A DNA stretch of 64,000 nt from Mycobacterium sp. EPa45. GTDB lineage: Bacteria; Actinomycetota; Actinomycetes; Mycobacteriales; Mycobacteriaceae. Numbering within the stretch: position 1 is the stretch's first letter; the number at the start of each line of letters is the position of its first letter. The stretch is taken from positions 62,001 through 126,000 of the forward strand of contig NZ_CP011773.1 in the NCBI RefSeq assembly GCF_001021385.1, read 5' to 3'. Below the pieces are notes generated by a model that had not been told where the DNA came from, made no database searches, and saw only the letters and a list, made by a program, of their open reading frames with translations. Of the stretch, positions 16,973 through 24,629 are shown piece by piece. The translations under genes and the position numbers were made by a program.

Positions 16973-18220
16973 GTGCACGTGTCGGCGGACCAGCGTGGGT
17001 ACAGCCCCCACGACATCACGTCGCGGCGATTCTGGGGTCAGACCTTCGACGTCCGCGAGCAGATCTTCGCCGCGTTGCGGGCCACCGAAGGACTCACCTG
17101 GCACGAGCCGTTCCCGTCGTTGTTTCCGATGGAGGAGCCCGGCTTCTGGGCGCTGACCCGCCGCGCCGACATCGTCCATGCCAGCCTGCATCCTCAAGTG
17201 TTCAGCTCGGCTCAGGGCATCGCGCTGGATCCGATGCCGGCCGAGATCCAGCGGATTGCGACGTTCTTCCTCATGATGGACCCGCCGCAGCACACCACCT
17301 ACCGGCGGTTGATCAGCTCGGCGTTCACTCCGCGCAACGTCGCCCAGATCGACGAACAGATCCGCAAGAACGCCGCCACCGTGGTCGACGAGTTGGTCGG
17401 CGCCGGCGAGGTGGACTTCGTGGCGGCCTGCTCGGCGCGGCTGCCGATGATGACGATCTCCGAGATGCTCGGCGTGCCGACCTCCGACCGCGAGGCGGTG
17501 GCCAAGGCCGCCGAGAAGCTGTTCTCCATGAGCGACGACGAGTACGCCACGATCGAAGAGCGAGCAGAGGCGACCGTCAACGAGATGTTCTTGTTGGCCG
17601 GCACCGGTATCGAGCTGGCCAAGTTTCGCCGCCGGCACCCGGGTGACGACCTGATGACCAGCATCGTCAACGCCGAGGTCGACGGGCACCGGCTCACCGA
17701 CGAGGAGATCGGCGCATTTTTGGTGCTGCTGGCCTCGGCCGGAAACGACACCACCAAGCAGACCACCTCGCACGCCATGCTGGCGCTGGCGGCCAACCCG
17801 GATCAGCGCGCGTGGCTGATGGTGGACTTCGACGGCCGGATCGGGCCTGCGGTCGAGGAGTTCATCCGATGGGCGACGCCGGTGCTGCAGTTCGCCCGCT
17901 TCGTCACCGAGGACACCGAGCTGGCCGGCCAGCAGCTGAAGGCCGGCGACAAGGTGGGGCTGTTCTACTGCTCGGCGAACCGGGACGAGGCGGCCTTCGA
18001 CCAGCCGGATGTGTTCGATCTGCAGCGCTCGCCGAACCCGCACCTGGGCTTCGGCGGCGGCGGGCCGCACTTCTGCCTCGGCAACCAGCTCGCCCGCACC
18101 AGCCTGCGTAACCTGTTCCGCGAGCTGCTGTTTCGCGTCGACCTCGAGTTCGGTGAGCCCGACTATCTGTTGAGTAGTTTCGTGCACGGGATCAAGCGAC
18201 TCCCGGCGTTCGTCCGGTGA
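16973..18220 (+). CDS. Cytochrome P450
   Basis: A 415-residue P450 with intact hallmarks: oxygen-activation helix AGNDT at 256-260, ExxR in EEFIR (295-299) and haem loop FGGGGPHFCLG with Cys368 as thiolate ligand. The early segment has the aromatic-rich form of the CYP124/125/142 (steroid or branched-lipid omega-hydroxylase) clan, which is a resemblance only. The start is uncertain: GTG at 16973 or 16979; no clear Shine-Dalgarno. Its stop overlaps the ferredoxin start (GTGA), giving the enzyme its likely electron donor at fixed ratio. Confidence 0.9.
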   Translation: MHVSADQRGYSPHDITSRRFWGQTFDVREQIFAALRATEGLTWHEPFPSLFPMEEPGFWALTRRADIVHASLHPQVFSSAQGIALDPMPAEIQRIATFFLMMDPPQHTTYRRLISSAFTPRNVAQIDEQIRKNAATVVDELVGAGEVDFVAACSARLPMMTISEMLGVPTSDREAVAKAAEKLFSMSDDEYATIEERAEATVNEMFLLAGTGIELAKFRRRHPGDDLMTSIVNAEVDGHRLTDEEIGAFLVLLASAGNDTTKQTTSHAMLALAANPDQRAWLMVDFDGRIGPAVEEFIRWATPVLQFARFVTEDTELAGQQLKAGDKVGLFYCSANRDEAAFDQPDVFDLQRSPNPHLGFGGGGPHFCLGNQLARTSLRNLFRELLFRVDLEFGEPDYLLSSFVHGIKRLPAFVR

Positions 18221-18429
18221 GTGTGGGGCAGGGTATGCGTATCGAAGTGGACCTCGGCAAGTGCACCGGGCACGGAATCTGCGAGACGATCGCCGAGGAT
18301 GTGTTCGAAGTCGACGACGACGGCAGTGTCCGTATCCACGGCGACCGGCGGCCTGCCACCGACCGGGCGCGGATGCAGCAGGCCGTGACGCAGTGTCCCG
18401 CCGCGGCGCTGGCCCTGATCGAGGACTGA
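18217..18429 (+). CDS. [3Fe-4S]-type ferredoxin, P450 redox partner
   Basis: A 70-residue ferredoxin with the motif CTGHGIC (Cys16 and Cys22, C-X5-C) and Cys60-Pro61. A missing fourth cysteine and the X5 spacing mark the single-cluster [3Fe-4S] ferredoxins that serve mycobacterial and streptomycete P450s. GTG at 18217 overlaps the P450 stop; an ATG at 18235 is an alternative start. It sits between two P450 genes and may serve both. No ferredoxin reductase is encoded in the window. Confidence 0.9.
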   Translation: MSVGQGMRIEVDLGKCTGHGICETIAEDVFEVDDDGSVRIHGDRRPATDRARMQQAVTQCPAAALALIED

Positions 18430-18432
18430 TCG

Positions 18433-19137
18433 GTGAAGAAGTACTTCAGCCACACCCTGCTGTACCTGCACGAGACCATCGCGCTGGGTTCCGAGCGCAG
18501 TGACCGGTTCGCCGAGAAGTTCACAACCGTGTACCAGCCGATGCTGGAACAGCTTGGGGCGCGGCTGTTCTCGATCTGGGAGACCACCCCCTACAACGGG
18601 CACTGGCCGCAGGTGACGATCATCTGGGAGATCGACGCGTTCGCCGATTATGCCCGGATCGGGCGTGCACAGGCGCCCGGCGGCAGTCATCGCGAGGCCG
18701 CGGCCGAGTGGGCCGACTACCTCGCCGGCGTTGGCGCGTCGGGGGAGGGCCGGATCATGTACGCCGGGCGCAGCAACCGCCCACTCCAGGAGCTCAAGGA
18801 CGCGAAATTCGGTGCTGGGCTGGTGATTCAGGAGATCATGCAGACCAAGCCGGGCAAGCAGGACGACTACATCCGAGAACTGGAGCGCCTGTACGTCCCG
18901 TGGTCGGAGCGCACCGGCAAGCGCTGGCTCGGCTCGTTCATCACGACCTTCCGATTCAACGAGGTGATCCATTACTGGGCGCTCGACGGGGACTGGGATT
19001 GCTTCGAGAACCACTATCCGTCCTGGAAGGACAGTCCGCCGGCCGAGATCGTCACGTGGATGAGTGTCGCGCCCGCACTGCGGGACGGCTGGGAGGACTC
19101 GATCCTGCAGGCCCTACCGCCCTCTCCGCTGCGATAA
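18433..19137 (+). CDS. NIPSNAP-like (dimeric alpha-beta-barrel) protein
   Basis: A 234-residue soluble protein made of two similar halves. Each holds a Phe/Tyr-rich strand, a helix of the form DDYIRELERLYVPW or DRFAEKFTTVYQPM, and a Trp-containing strand (VTIIWEIDAFADY; VIHYWALDGDWDCF). This duplicated ferredoxin-like pattern fits the NIPSNAP/Dabb group. No catalytic residue is evident. Three bases separate it from the ferredoxin stop, and its TAA overlaps the next P450 start (TAATG), so it belongs to the P450 operon and probably binds or relays the substrate. GTG start. Confidence 0.7.
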   Translation: MKKYFSHTLLYLHETIALGSERSDRFAEKFTTVYQPMLEQLGARLFSIWETTPYNGHWPQVTIIWEIDAFADYARIGRAQAPGGSHREAAAEWADYLAGVGASGEGRIMYAGRSNRPLQELKDAKFGAGLVIQEIMQTKPGKQDDYIRELERLYVPWSERTGKRWLGSFITTFRFNEVIHYWALDGDWDCFENHYPSWKDSPPAEIVTWMSVAPALRDGWEDSILQALPPSPLR

Positions 19138-20360
19138 TGACTGTGCTGCAAGACTTCTCATACAGTCCATTCGACCCGGCGGTGATGGCCGACCCGCGGC
19201 CGTACTACCGGACACTGCGTGACCACCACCCGGTCTACTACATCGAGGACATCGACACCTTCGCGCTGTCCCGGTTCGACGACGTGTGGAACGTGCTCGC
19301 CGTCAACGACGGGACGTTCGTCGCATCCGAGGGCACGCTGCCCGCGGTGGGGGTGCTGTCGCACCGCAACGATGGTCCGGTCGCCGATCCGCCGTTGCAC
19401 CCGCTGCCGTTTCACGCCAACTTCGACGCACCGCTGTACGACGATGTCCGGCGCTGCACCGCCGCACAATTCCGGCCGAAGTCGGTCGCCGCGTGGCAGG
19501 ACCGCATCCGCGAGTTGGCCAACCAGCGCCTCGACGAACTGCTGCCGCGCGGCAACTTCGACCTGACCCAGGAGTACGGCGGCATCGTCGCGGCCTCGGT
19601 GGTATGCGAACTAGTCGGGCTGCCAACCGATTTGGCAGCCGACGTACTGGCTACCGTCAATGCGGGCAGCCTGGCCGAGCCGGGCAGCGGTGTCGAGGTG
19701 GCCAACGCCCGGCCGGGGTATCTCGAGTACTTGATCCCGATCGTTGAGCAGGTCCGGGCCGGCACCTACTCCCGCCAGCTGCCCATCGTGGAGAACCTCT
19801 TGGCCTACCGGCTGCCCGACGGAGCTGAGCTGACCGACAGCGAGGTCGCCGTCCAGATGCTGGGCGTGTTCATCGGCGGCACCGAGACGGTGCCGAAGAT
19901 CGTCGCGCACGGGCTGTGGGAGCTGAGCCGCCACCCCGACCAGCTGGAGCGGGTGCGGGCCGATCCGACCGCGAACGTGCCGGTGGCTCGTGAAGAGATC
20001 ATCCGCTACTGCGCCCCCGCCCAATGGTTCGCCCGGACCGTGCGACGACCGTTCACCATTCACCACACCACCATCCAGCCCGGCCAGCGCATCATCACCC
20101 TGCTGGCATCGGCCAACCGCGACGAGCGGGAGTTCGACGATCCGGAGACGTTCAGCTGGAACCGCCCCATCCCGCGGTCGCTGGCGTTCGGCCGCGGTCA
20201 GCATTTCTGCCTGGGCTTTCACATGGCGCGGCTGGAGATCGCGGTGCTGCTGCAGGAGTGGCTGCGCCGCGTCCCCGACTACCGCATCGATGAGGCGAAT
20301 GCGCTGCGGCCACCGTCGAGCTTCCAATGGGGCTGGAACACCATCCCCGTCCAGGTCTGA
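19137..20360 (+). CDS. Cytochrome P450 (second of the operon)
   Basis: A 407-residue P450: I-helix GGTETV at 247-252 (the usual acid-alcohol pair present as Glu-Thr), ExxR in EEIIR at 286-290, haem loop FGRGQHFCLG with Cys358. It differs clearly from the P450 at 16973, for instance in an insert of about 15 residues near 70-95, so it is not a recent duplicate. The ATG overlaps the stop of the NIPSNAP-like gene. It probably carries out a second oxidation on the same molecule, using the ferredoxin upstream. Confidence 0.9.
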   Translation: MTVLQDFSYSPFDPAVMADPRPYYRTLRDHHPVYYIEDIDTFALSRFDDVWNVLAVNDGTFVASEGTLPAVGVLSHRNDGPVADPPLHPLPFHANFDAPLYDDVRRCTAAQFRPKSVAAWQDRIRELANQRLDELLPRGNFDLTQEYGGIVAASVVCELVGLPTDLAADVLATVNAGSLAEPGSGVEVANARPGYLEYLIPIVEQVRAGTYSRQLPIVENLLAYRLPDGAELTDSEVAVQMLGVFIGGTETVPKIVAHGLWELSRHPDQLERVRADPTANVPVAREEIIRYCAPAQWFARTVRRPFTIHHTTIQPGQRIITLLASANRDEREFDDPETFSWNRPIPRSLAFGRGQHFCLGFHMARLEIAVLLQEWLRRVPDYRIDEANALRPPSSFQWGWNTIPVQV

Positions 20361-20437
20361 GCTCGTCGAGCAAACCCTCACATCGCGCTGAGCGCGCGCC
20401 TAGCATGATGCCGGGCGGGCGCTGAGAGGGTGGGACT

Positions 20438-21874
20438 GTGCGGCGACTCAACGGTATGGACGCGATGCTGCTCTACAGCGAAACGCCCAACCTGCACACT
20501 CACACGTTGAAGGTGGCGGTCGTCGATGCCGCGGACTTCGACGGTCGCTTCGACTTCGCGGTGTTCCGTCGCACGGTCGCCGACCGGCTGCATCTGCTGG
20601 AACCGTTGCGCTTCCGACTGGTTGAGATCCCCTGGCGTCTTCATCACCCGATGTGGATGGAGAACTGTCAGGTTGATCTGGACTACCACCTGCGCCGTGT
20701 CACCGTCCCGGCACCGGGCGGACGCCGGGAGCTGGACACCGTGATCGGTCAGATCGCCAGCACGCCGCTGGACCGGCAACGCCCCCTATGGGAGTTCCAC
20801 TTCGCCGAAGGGTTGGCCGACAATCGCTTCGCGCTGATCGGCAAGGTCCATCACACGTTGGCCGACGGCGTCGCCTCAGCGAATCTGCTTGCCCGGCTTA
20901 TGGATCTGGCCGGCACAGACGCGCAACCGCCACAGCCCTATCCGGTGTGCGCCTTGCCGCCGACCCCCGAGCTCCTGAGGTCCGCGTTAACCGATCACCT
21001 ACAGCAGGCAGCTGCGCTGCCGACCTTGATCAAGGATGCCGCTGCGGGTTTCGTCCGGCTGCGCCGGCGTCAGCGGCAACGTCGCGACCGGGTGGAGCTG
21101 GCCAAGCCATTCTCGGCGCCGTCGACGTTCGTCAACCACGTGGTGTCGCCGGTCCGGACGTTCGCCACCGCGACCGTGGCTTTGGCGCAAGTCAAGGAAA
21201 CCGCCAAGCGCCTTGACATCACCTTCAACGACCTCGTCCTCGCGATCACCGCGGGGGGACTGCGTGAGCTGCTACTGCGCTACGACGGATGCGCGGACCA
21301 GCCGCTCGTCGCCGCGGTTCCGGTTGCCACCGACAGGTCCGCCGACCGCGTCACCGGCAATGAGATCGGCGGCCTGTCGATTTCGTTGCCGGTCCATGTC
21401 GAGGACGCTTTGGAACGAGTCCGGCTGACGGCGCTGGCCAGCGGGCGTGCCAAGGAGAACTACGAACTGCTCGGGGCGGGCGTGCAGGGCCGGATGATGC
21501 AGTACCTGCCGACCGCCTTGGCGCCGGGGGCTTTTCGCTGGCAGGGCAAGCACGCCGACCGCAACCGGATCATGAATGTCGCGGTGTCCAATGTGCCCGG
21601 CCCTCGCGAACGTGGCCACATCGGTGGGGCGCCGGTCAGCGAAATCTATTCGGTGGGCGTACTTTCGGCGGGCAGCGCGTTCAACATGACGGTGTGGAGT
21701 TACGTCGACCAGCTCGACATCGCCGTCCTCTCCGACGACCGCACCTTCGCCGATGTGCACGAGGCAACGGACGCTATGATGCGCGCATTCGCTGAAATAC
21801 GCAGAGCCGCAGGCTTTTCCGACGGCATCCAGACGGTCGCGACGGCGATGCCGCCGGCGACCCCACTGAATTGA
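20438..21874 (+). CDS. Wax ester synthase/diacylglycerol acyltransferase (WS/DGAT) family
   Basis: A 478-residue member of the mycobacterial Tgs family. The catalytic HHTLADG (HHxxxDG) is at residues 138-144, and PLWEF at 116-120 and a C-terminal NVPGP segment are also conserved. These enzymes esterify acyl-CoA to diacylglycerol or long-chain alcohols at the inner membrane face. GTG start at 20438. It follows the P450 operon after 77 bases on the same strand, so it may be a separate unit. The acyltransferase at 21876 is convergent, one base away. Confidence 0.9.
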   Translation: MRRLNGMDAMLLYSETPNLHTHTLKVAVVDAADFDGRFDFAVFRRTVADRLHLLEPLRFRLVEIPWRLHHPMWMENCQVDLDYHLRRVTVPAPGGRRELDTVIGQIASTPLDRQRPLWEFHFAEGLADNRFALIGKVHHTLADGVASANLLARLMDLAGTDAQPPQPYPVCALPPTPELLRSALTDHLQQAAALPTLIKDAAAGFVRLRRRQRQRRDRVELAKPFSAPSTFVNHVVSPVRTFATATVALAQVKETAKRLDITFNDLVLAITAGGLRELLLRYDGCADQPLVAAVPVATDRSADRVTGNEIGGLSISLPVHVEDALERVRLTALASGRAKENYELLGAGVQGRMMQYLPTALAPGAFRWQGKHADRNRIMNVAVSNVPGPRERGHIGGAPVSEIYSVGVLSAGSAFNMTVWSYVDQLDIAVLSDDRTFADVHEATDAMMRAFAEIRRAAGFSDGIQTVATAMPPATPLN

Positions 21875-21875
21875 C

Positions 21876-22682
21876 TCAGCCGAGAATGGGCAGCCGACGC
21901 TCGCGACTCAGCCGCTGCAGCGCCTCACTCATCACCGACCGCACGTGCGCGTCCACCTCGGCGATGTCGGGGTCAGGCCCGAAACGCGCGGCGATGTCGA
22001 TCGGCTCGAGCACCTCGGTCACGATCTTCGACGGCAGCGGCAGGTTGGGTGGCATCAGTACACTGAGACCGAATGGCACGCCGAAGGTGACGGGCAGGAT
22101 GTCCATCCTGGCCTTCGTCAGGCCCAGTCGCTTGGCCAGCCAGTTCCCGCGGGTCAGAAACAGCTGAGTTTCCTGGGCCCCGATCGACACGGTAGGTACC
22201 AGCGGCACCCCGGTCTCCAGTGCGGTGCGGACGTAGCCGGTGCGACCGTTGAAGTCGATCTCGGTCTGAGAGAACGTCGGGCGGTACGAGTCGTAATCGC
22301 CGCCGGGGAACACCAGCACCACCGCGCCGGATTTCAGGGCCGTGGCGGCGTTGTCGCGGTTGGCTTCGATGACGCCGACCCTGCGCAGCCAGCCGTCGAG
22401 CGGTCCGATGAACACGCCGTAGTGGGCCAGCGTATAGAGCGGCCGGTCATACCCGAAGTGGCGATAGAACTGCGGGGCGAAGACCATCACGTCCGGGGTC
22501 AGCATTCCGCCGGAGTGGTTGGACACCACTAGCGCGCCTCCGGTGGCAGGGATGTTGTCCAGGCCTCGCACCTCGGATCGGAACCAGCGTTTCAACACCG
22601 GTGAGACCGTGCCTGCCACGCGAGCGGTGAACGCCGGATCCCACTTGGTGGTTTCGTCCTGATCGGCCGCTTCGCCGCTCAT
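21876..22682 (-). CDS. PlsC-like lysophospholipid acyltransferase
   Basis: A 268-residue acyltransferase of the PlsC (1-acylglycerol-3-phosphate acyltransferase) superfamily. The acceptor block is SNHSGGMLTPD, the second block includes FPGGDYDSYRP and the third GVPLVPTVSIGAQ. The His-to-Asp spacing is longer than the classical HX4D. The ATG at 22682 has GGGGGAA upstream; the open frame to 22775 is promoter DNA. It could supply the phospholipid or triacylglycerol branch beside WS/DGAT. Divergent from TetR at 22877. Confidence 0.85.
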   Translation of the reverse strand: MSGEAADQDETTKWDPAFTARVAGTVSPVLKRWFRSEVRGLDNIPATGGALVVSNHSGGMLTPDVMVFAPQFYRHFGYDRPLYTLAHYGVFIGPLDGWLRRVGVIEANRDNAATALKSGAVVLVFPGGDYDSYRPTFSQTEIDFNGRTGYVRTALETGVPLVPTVSIGAQETQLFLTRGNWLAKRLGLTKARMDILPVTFGVPFGLSVLMPPNLPLPSKIVTEVLEPIDIAARFGPDPDIAEVDAHVRSVMSEALQRLSRERRLPILG

Positions 22683-22751
22683 CTGTTCCCCCAAGATCAC
22701 TGTGTGCCGGCGGCTGCCTCCCCCGGCGACCGTCACACCAGCGAATATAAG

Positions 22752-22851
22752 ATTCTCAATATCCGAGAATACCATAATCAGGACACGGGCATCGACATGA
22801 TTCCCAGCCGCGGACCGGCGCCCGGTGCGTGAGTAAACGCGTTGATTTACT
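22752..22851. promoter_or_regulatory. Two palindromes in the acyltransferase/TetR spacer
   Basis: ATTCTC-N7-GAGAAT at 22752-22770 lies upstream of the acyltransferase gene, and AGTAAA-N8-TTTACT at 22832-22851 lies just before the TetR start. The second one would fall inside the coding region if TetR began at 22829, which favours the GTG at 22877. Which, if any, the TetR protein binds is unknown. Confidence 0.45.
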
Positions 22852-22876
22852 TCGGCACGTGCTGTTCACTGACGCG

Positions 22877-23590
22877 GTGAGCTCTGCCAAAGACGCGCGC
22901 ACCGATCGGTCGTCGATCACTCGTAACGCGTTGTTGGTGGCCGCCGAGCGGCTCTTCGCCGAGAACGGTCTGCATGGGGTGTCCAACCGACAGATCAGCG
23001 ATGCTGCCGGGCAGGGTAACAACGCGGCTGCGTGCTATCACTTCGGCTCTCGAGCCGATCTGTTGCGTGTGATCGAGGCCCGGCACCGTGCCGCGATCGA
23101 TGCAATTCGCCGACGCAAGCTGGCTGAGCTGCCACTGGATCCACAGCTGCGGGAGTGGATCGGCGTGCTGGTCTATCCGTTGACCGATCATCTCCAAACG
23201 CTGGGAGCGGCGTCGACCTACGCACGTTTCGCGGCCCAGGTGATGGCTGACCCCGCCTACCGGGAACAGGTGGGATCCGATGCGATGACGTCAGATCCCA
23301 TGCTCAAAACGGTTCGTGGGATCAATCGATGCCTGCCCTCGCGCCCGAAGCGGGTTCGAGCCGTGCGCTGGACGATGGCGCGGAATATGTTGATGTACAC
23401 CTGCGCCGAGATCGAAGGCGAGCATGCGAACGGCCGGGCGTCAGCAGCCGCGGGCTGGCCGATAGTCGGCGAGGAGTTGGTCAACGCGCTGGTGGGGATG
23501 TGGACTGCGACCGACGTACCTTCCCGCGTTGGCCAGGTCACGGTTTCCTACGCCCAGAGTGGCTCAACCGCCACTCTGGCGGGAAGTTGA
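22877..23590 (+). CDS. TetR-family transcriptional regulator
   Basis: A 237-residue regulator. HTH at about residues 30-55 (VSNRQISDAAGQGNNAAACYHF); the recognition helix with N-N-A-A-A-C-Y-H-F is the variant seen in the mycobacterial KstR2/YbiH-like group. GTG at 22877 is preferred over 22829, see the operator entry. Its 3' end overlaps that of the enoyl-CoA hydratase gene by 53 bases on the opposite strand, unusually long for convergent genes here. Confidence 0.83.
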   Translation: MSSAKDARTDRSSITRNALLVAAERLFAENGLHGVSNRQISDAAGQGNNAAACYHFGSRADLLRVIEARHRAAIDAIRRRKLAELPLDPQLREWIGVLVYPLTDHLQTLGAASTYARFAAQVMADPAYREQVGSDAMTSDPMLKTVRGINRCLPSRPKRVRAVRWTMARNMLMYTCAEIEGEHANGRASAAAGWPIVGEELVNALVGMWTATDVPSRVGQVTVSYAQSGSTATLAGS

Positions 23591-24506
23591 GGTCGTTGTC
23601 CTTGACGACGTTGTTGAGGCCCTTCTCGAAGGCGCCCTCCGTCAGGTCGGGATAGTTGTCGCGGTCGTTGGTCATCATCGGCAGCATGCCCTCGACCACA
23701 CCGGTGAGGAGGCTGCCGAAGTATTCGCCCTTGTGTTGCTTGTAAAGCTCGAGGAACGTCTTCTGCACTACGACGGTGTCGGTAGGTCGCGACTTCGAGC
23801 ACGCCATCGCGTACTTCAGAGTTTCGGCTTCGAGTTGTTCTCGCGGAACGACGCTGTTGATGAAACCGCAGTCGTACATCTCCTGCGCAGTGAAAGGCCT
23901 TCCGGTGAACAACATTTCGGAGAACTTTCGCAGGCCCATGGTTTCAGCCCACCACCACAGTCGCGGGCCCCAGCCGACATAGCGAAAGGCCGGATGTCCG
24001 AACAGCGCGTCGTCCGAGGACACCACCAGGTCGGCGTCGCCGGCCTGGTAGAAGTGCCACCCGTAGCAGTAGCCCTTGGCTTCCACGATGGTGACCTTCT
24101 TGCACTCCTGTAGCGGCCGGTTTCCGGCGCGCGCCTTGGCGTAATGGTCGGTGAGAGTGTAGAGGTAGCGGTAGGAGTCACCTGGCGGATACTTCACGCT
24201 GTCGTCATTGATCGAAAGCTCGTGCAACAGAGGCGATCCCGGGTTCTCCAGCATCTCCCGCTGCTCCGGCAGGTCGCCGCCGCTACCAAAGTCGTTGCCT
24301 TCGCCACGGATCACTACAACCTTGACGTCGTCGTCGACGTTGCACTTGTGGATCATGTCAGCGAAGTTCTGCCGCATCCCCATTGTTGTCGAATTGAGCT
24401 CTGCGGGCCGGTCGAAGGTGATGTAAGCAATTCGATTAGCGAGATCCTTCTCGAATTTGATAAAGGGCTCCGCTTCGCGCTTCATCTGTTCGTAGTCGTG
24501 ATCCAT
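23538..24506 (-). CDS. Enoyl-CoA hydratase/isomerase family protein
   Basis: A 322-residue crotonase-fold protein, about 60 longer than usual. The first oxyanion-hole strand is seen as GEGNDFGSGGDL and the second as AKGYCYGWHFYQAGDADLVV. The inserted part between them (about 95-135) is longer than in FadB-like hydratases and includes a Tyr-rich helix. At the usual catalytic Glu positions I see Tyr/Trp, so the chemistry may not be simple hydration. It lies 123 bases downstream of the molybdopterin oxidoreductase gene on the same strand. Confidence 0.82.
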   Translation of the reverse strand: MDHDYEQMKREAEPFIKFEKDLANRIAYITFDRPAELNSTTMGMRQNFADMIHKCNVDDDVKVVVIRGEGNDFGSGGDLPEQREMLENPGSPLLHELSINDDSVKYPPGDSYRYLYTLTDHYAKARAGNRPLQECKKVTIVEAKGYCYGWHFYQAGDADLVVSSDDALFGHPAFRYVGWGPRLWWWAETMGLRKFSEMLFTGRPFTAQEMYDCGFINSVVPREQLEAETLKYAMACSKSRPTDTVVVQKTFLELYKQHKGEYFGSLLTGVVEGMLPMMTNDRDNYPDLTEGAFEKGLNNVVKDNDLNFPPEWRLSHSGRRKP

Positions 24507-24629
24507 GGTGCGAAGCTCCCGTCGTGGACGCGGCAGCGCAGCCCAGTGACAGCGCTATCCGTGCAACATAACGGGATTCGCGCACCACCGGCAATAAATC
24601 ACGCAATTTACTTCGTGGCAGCCTCTGGC

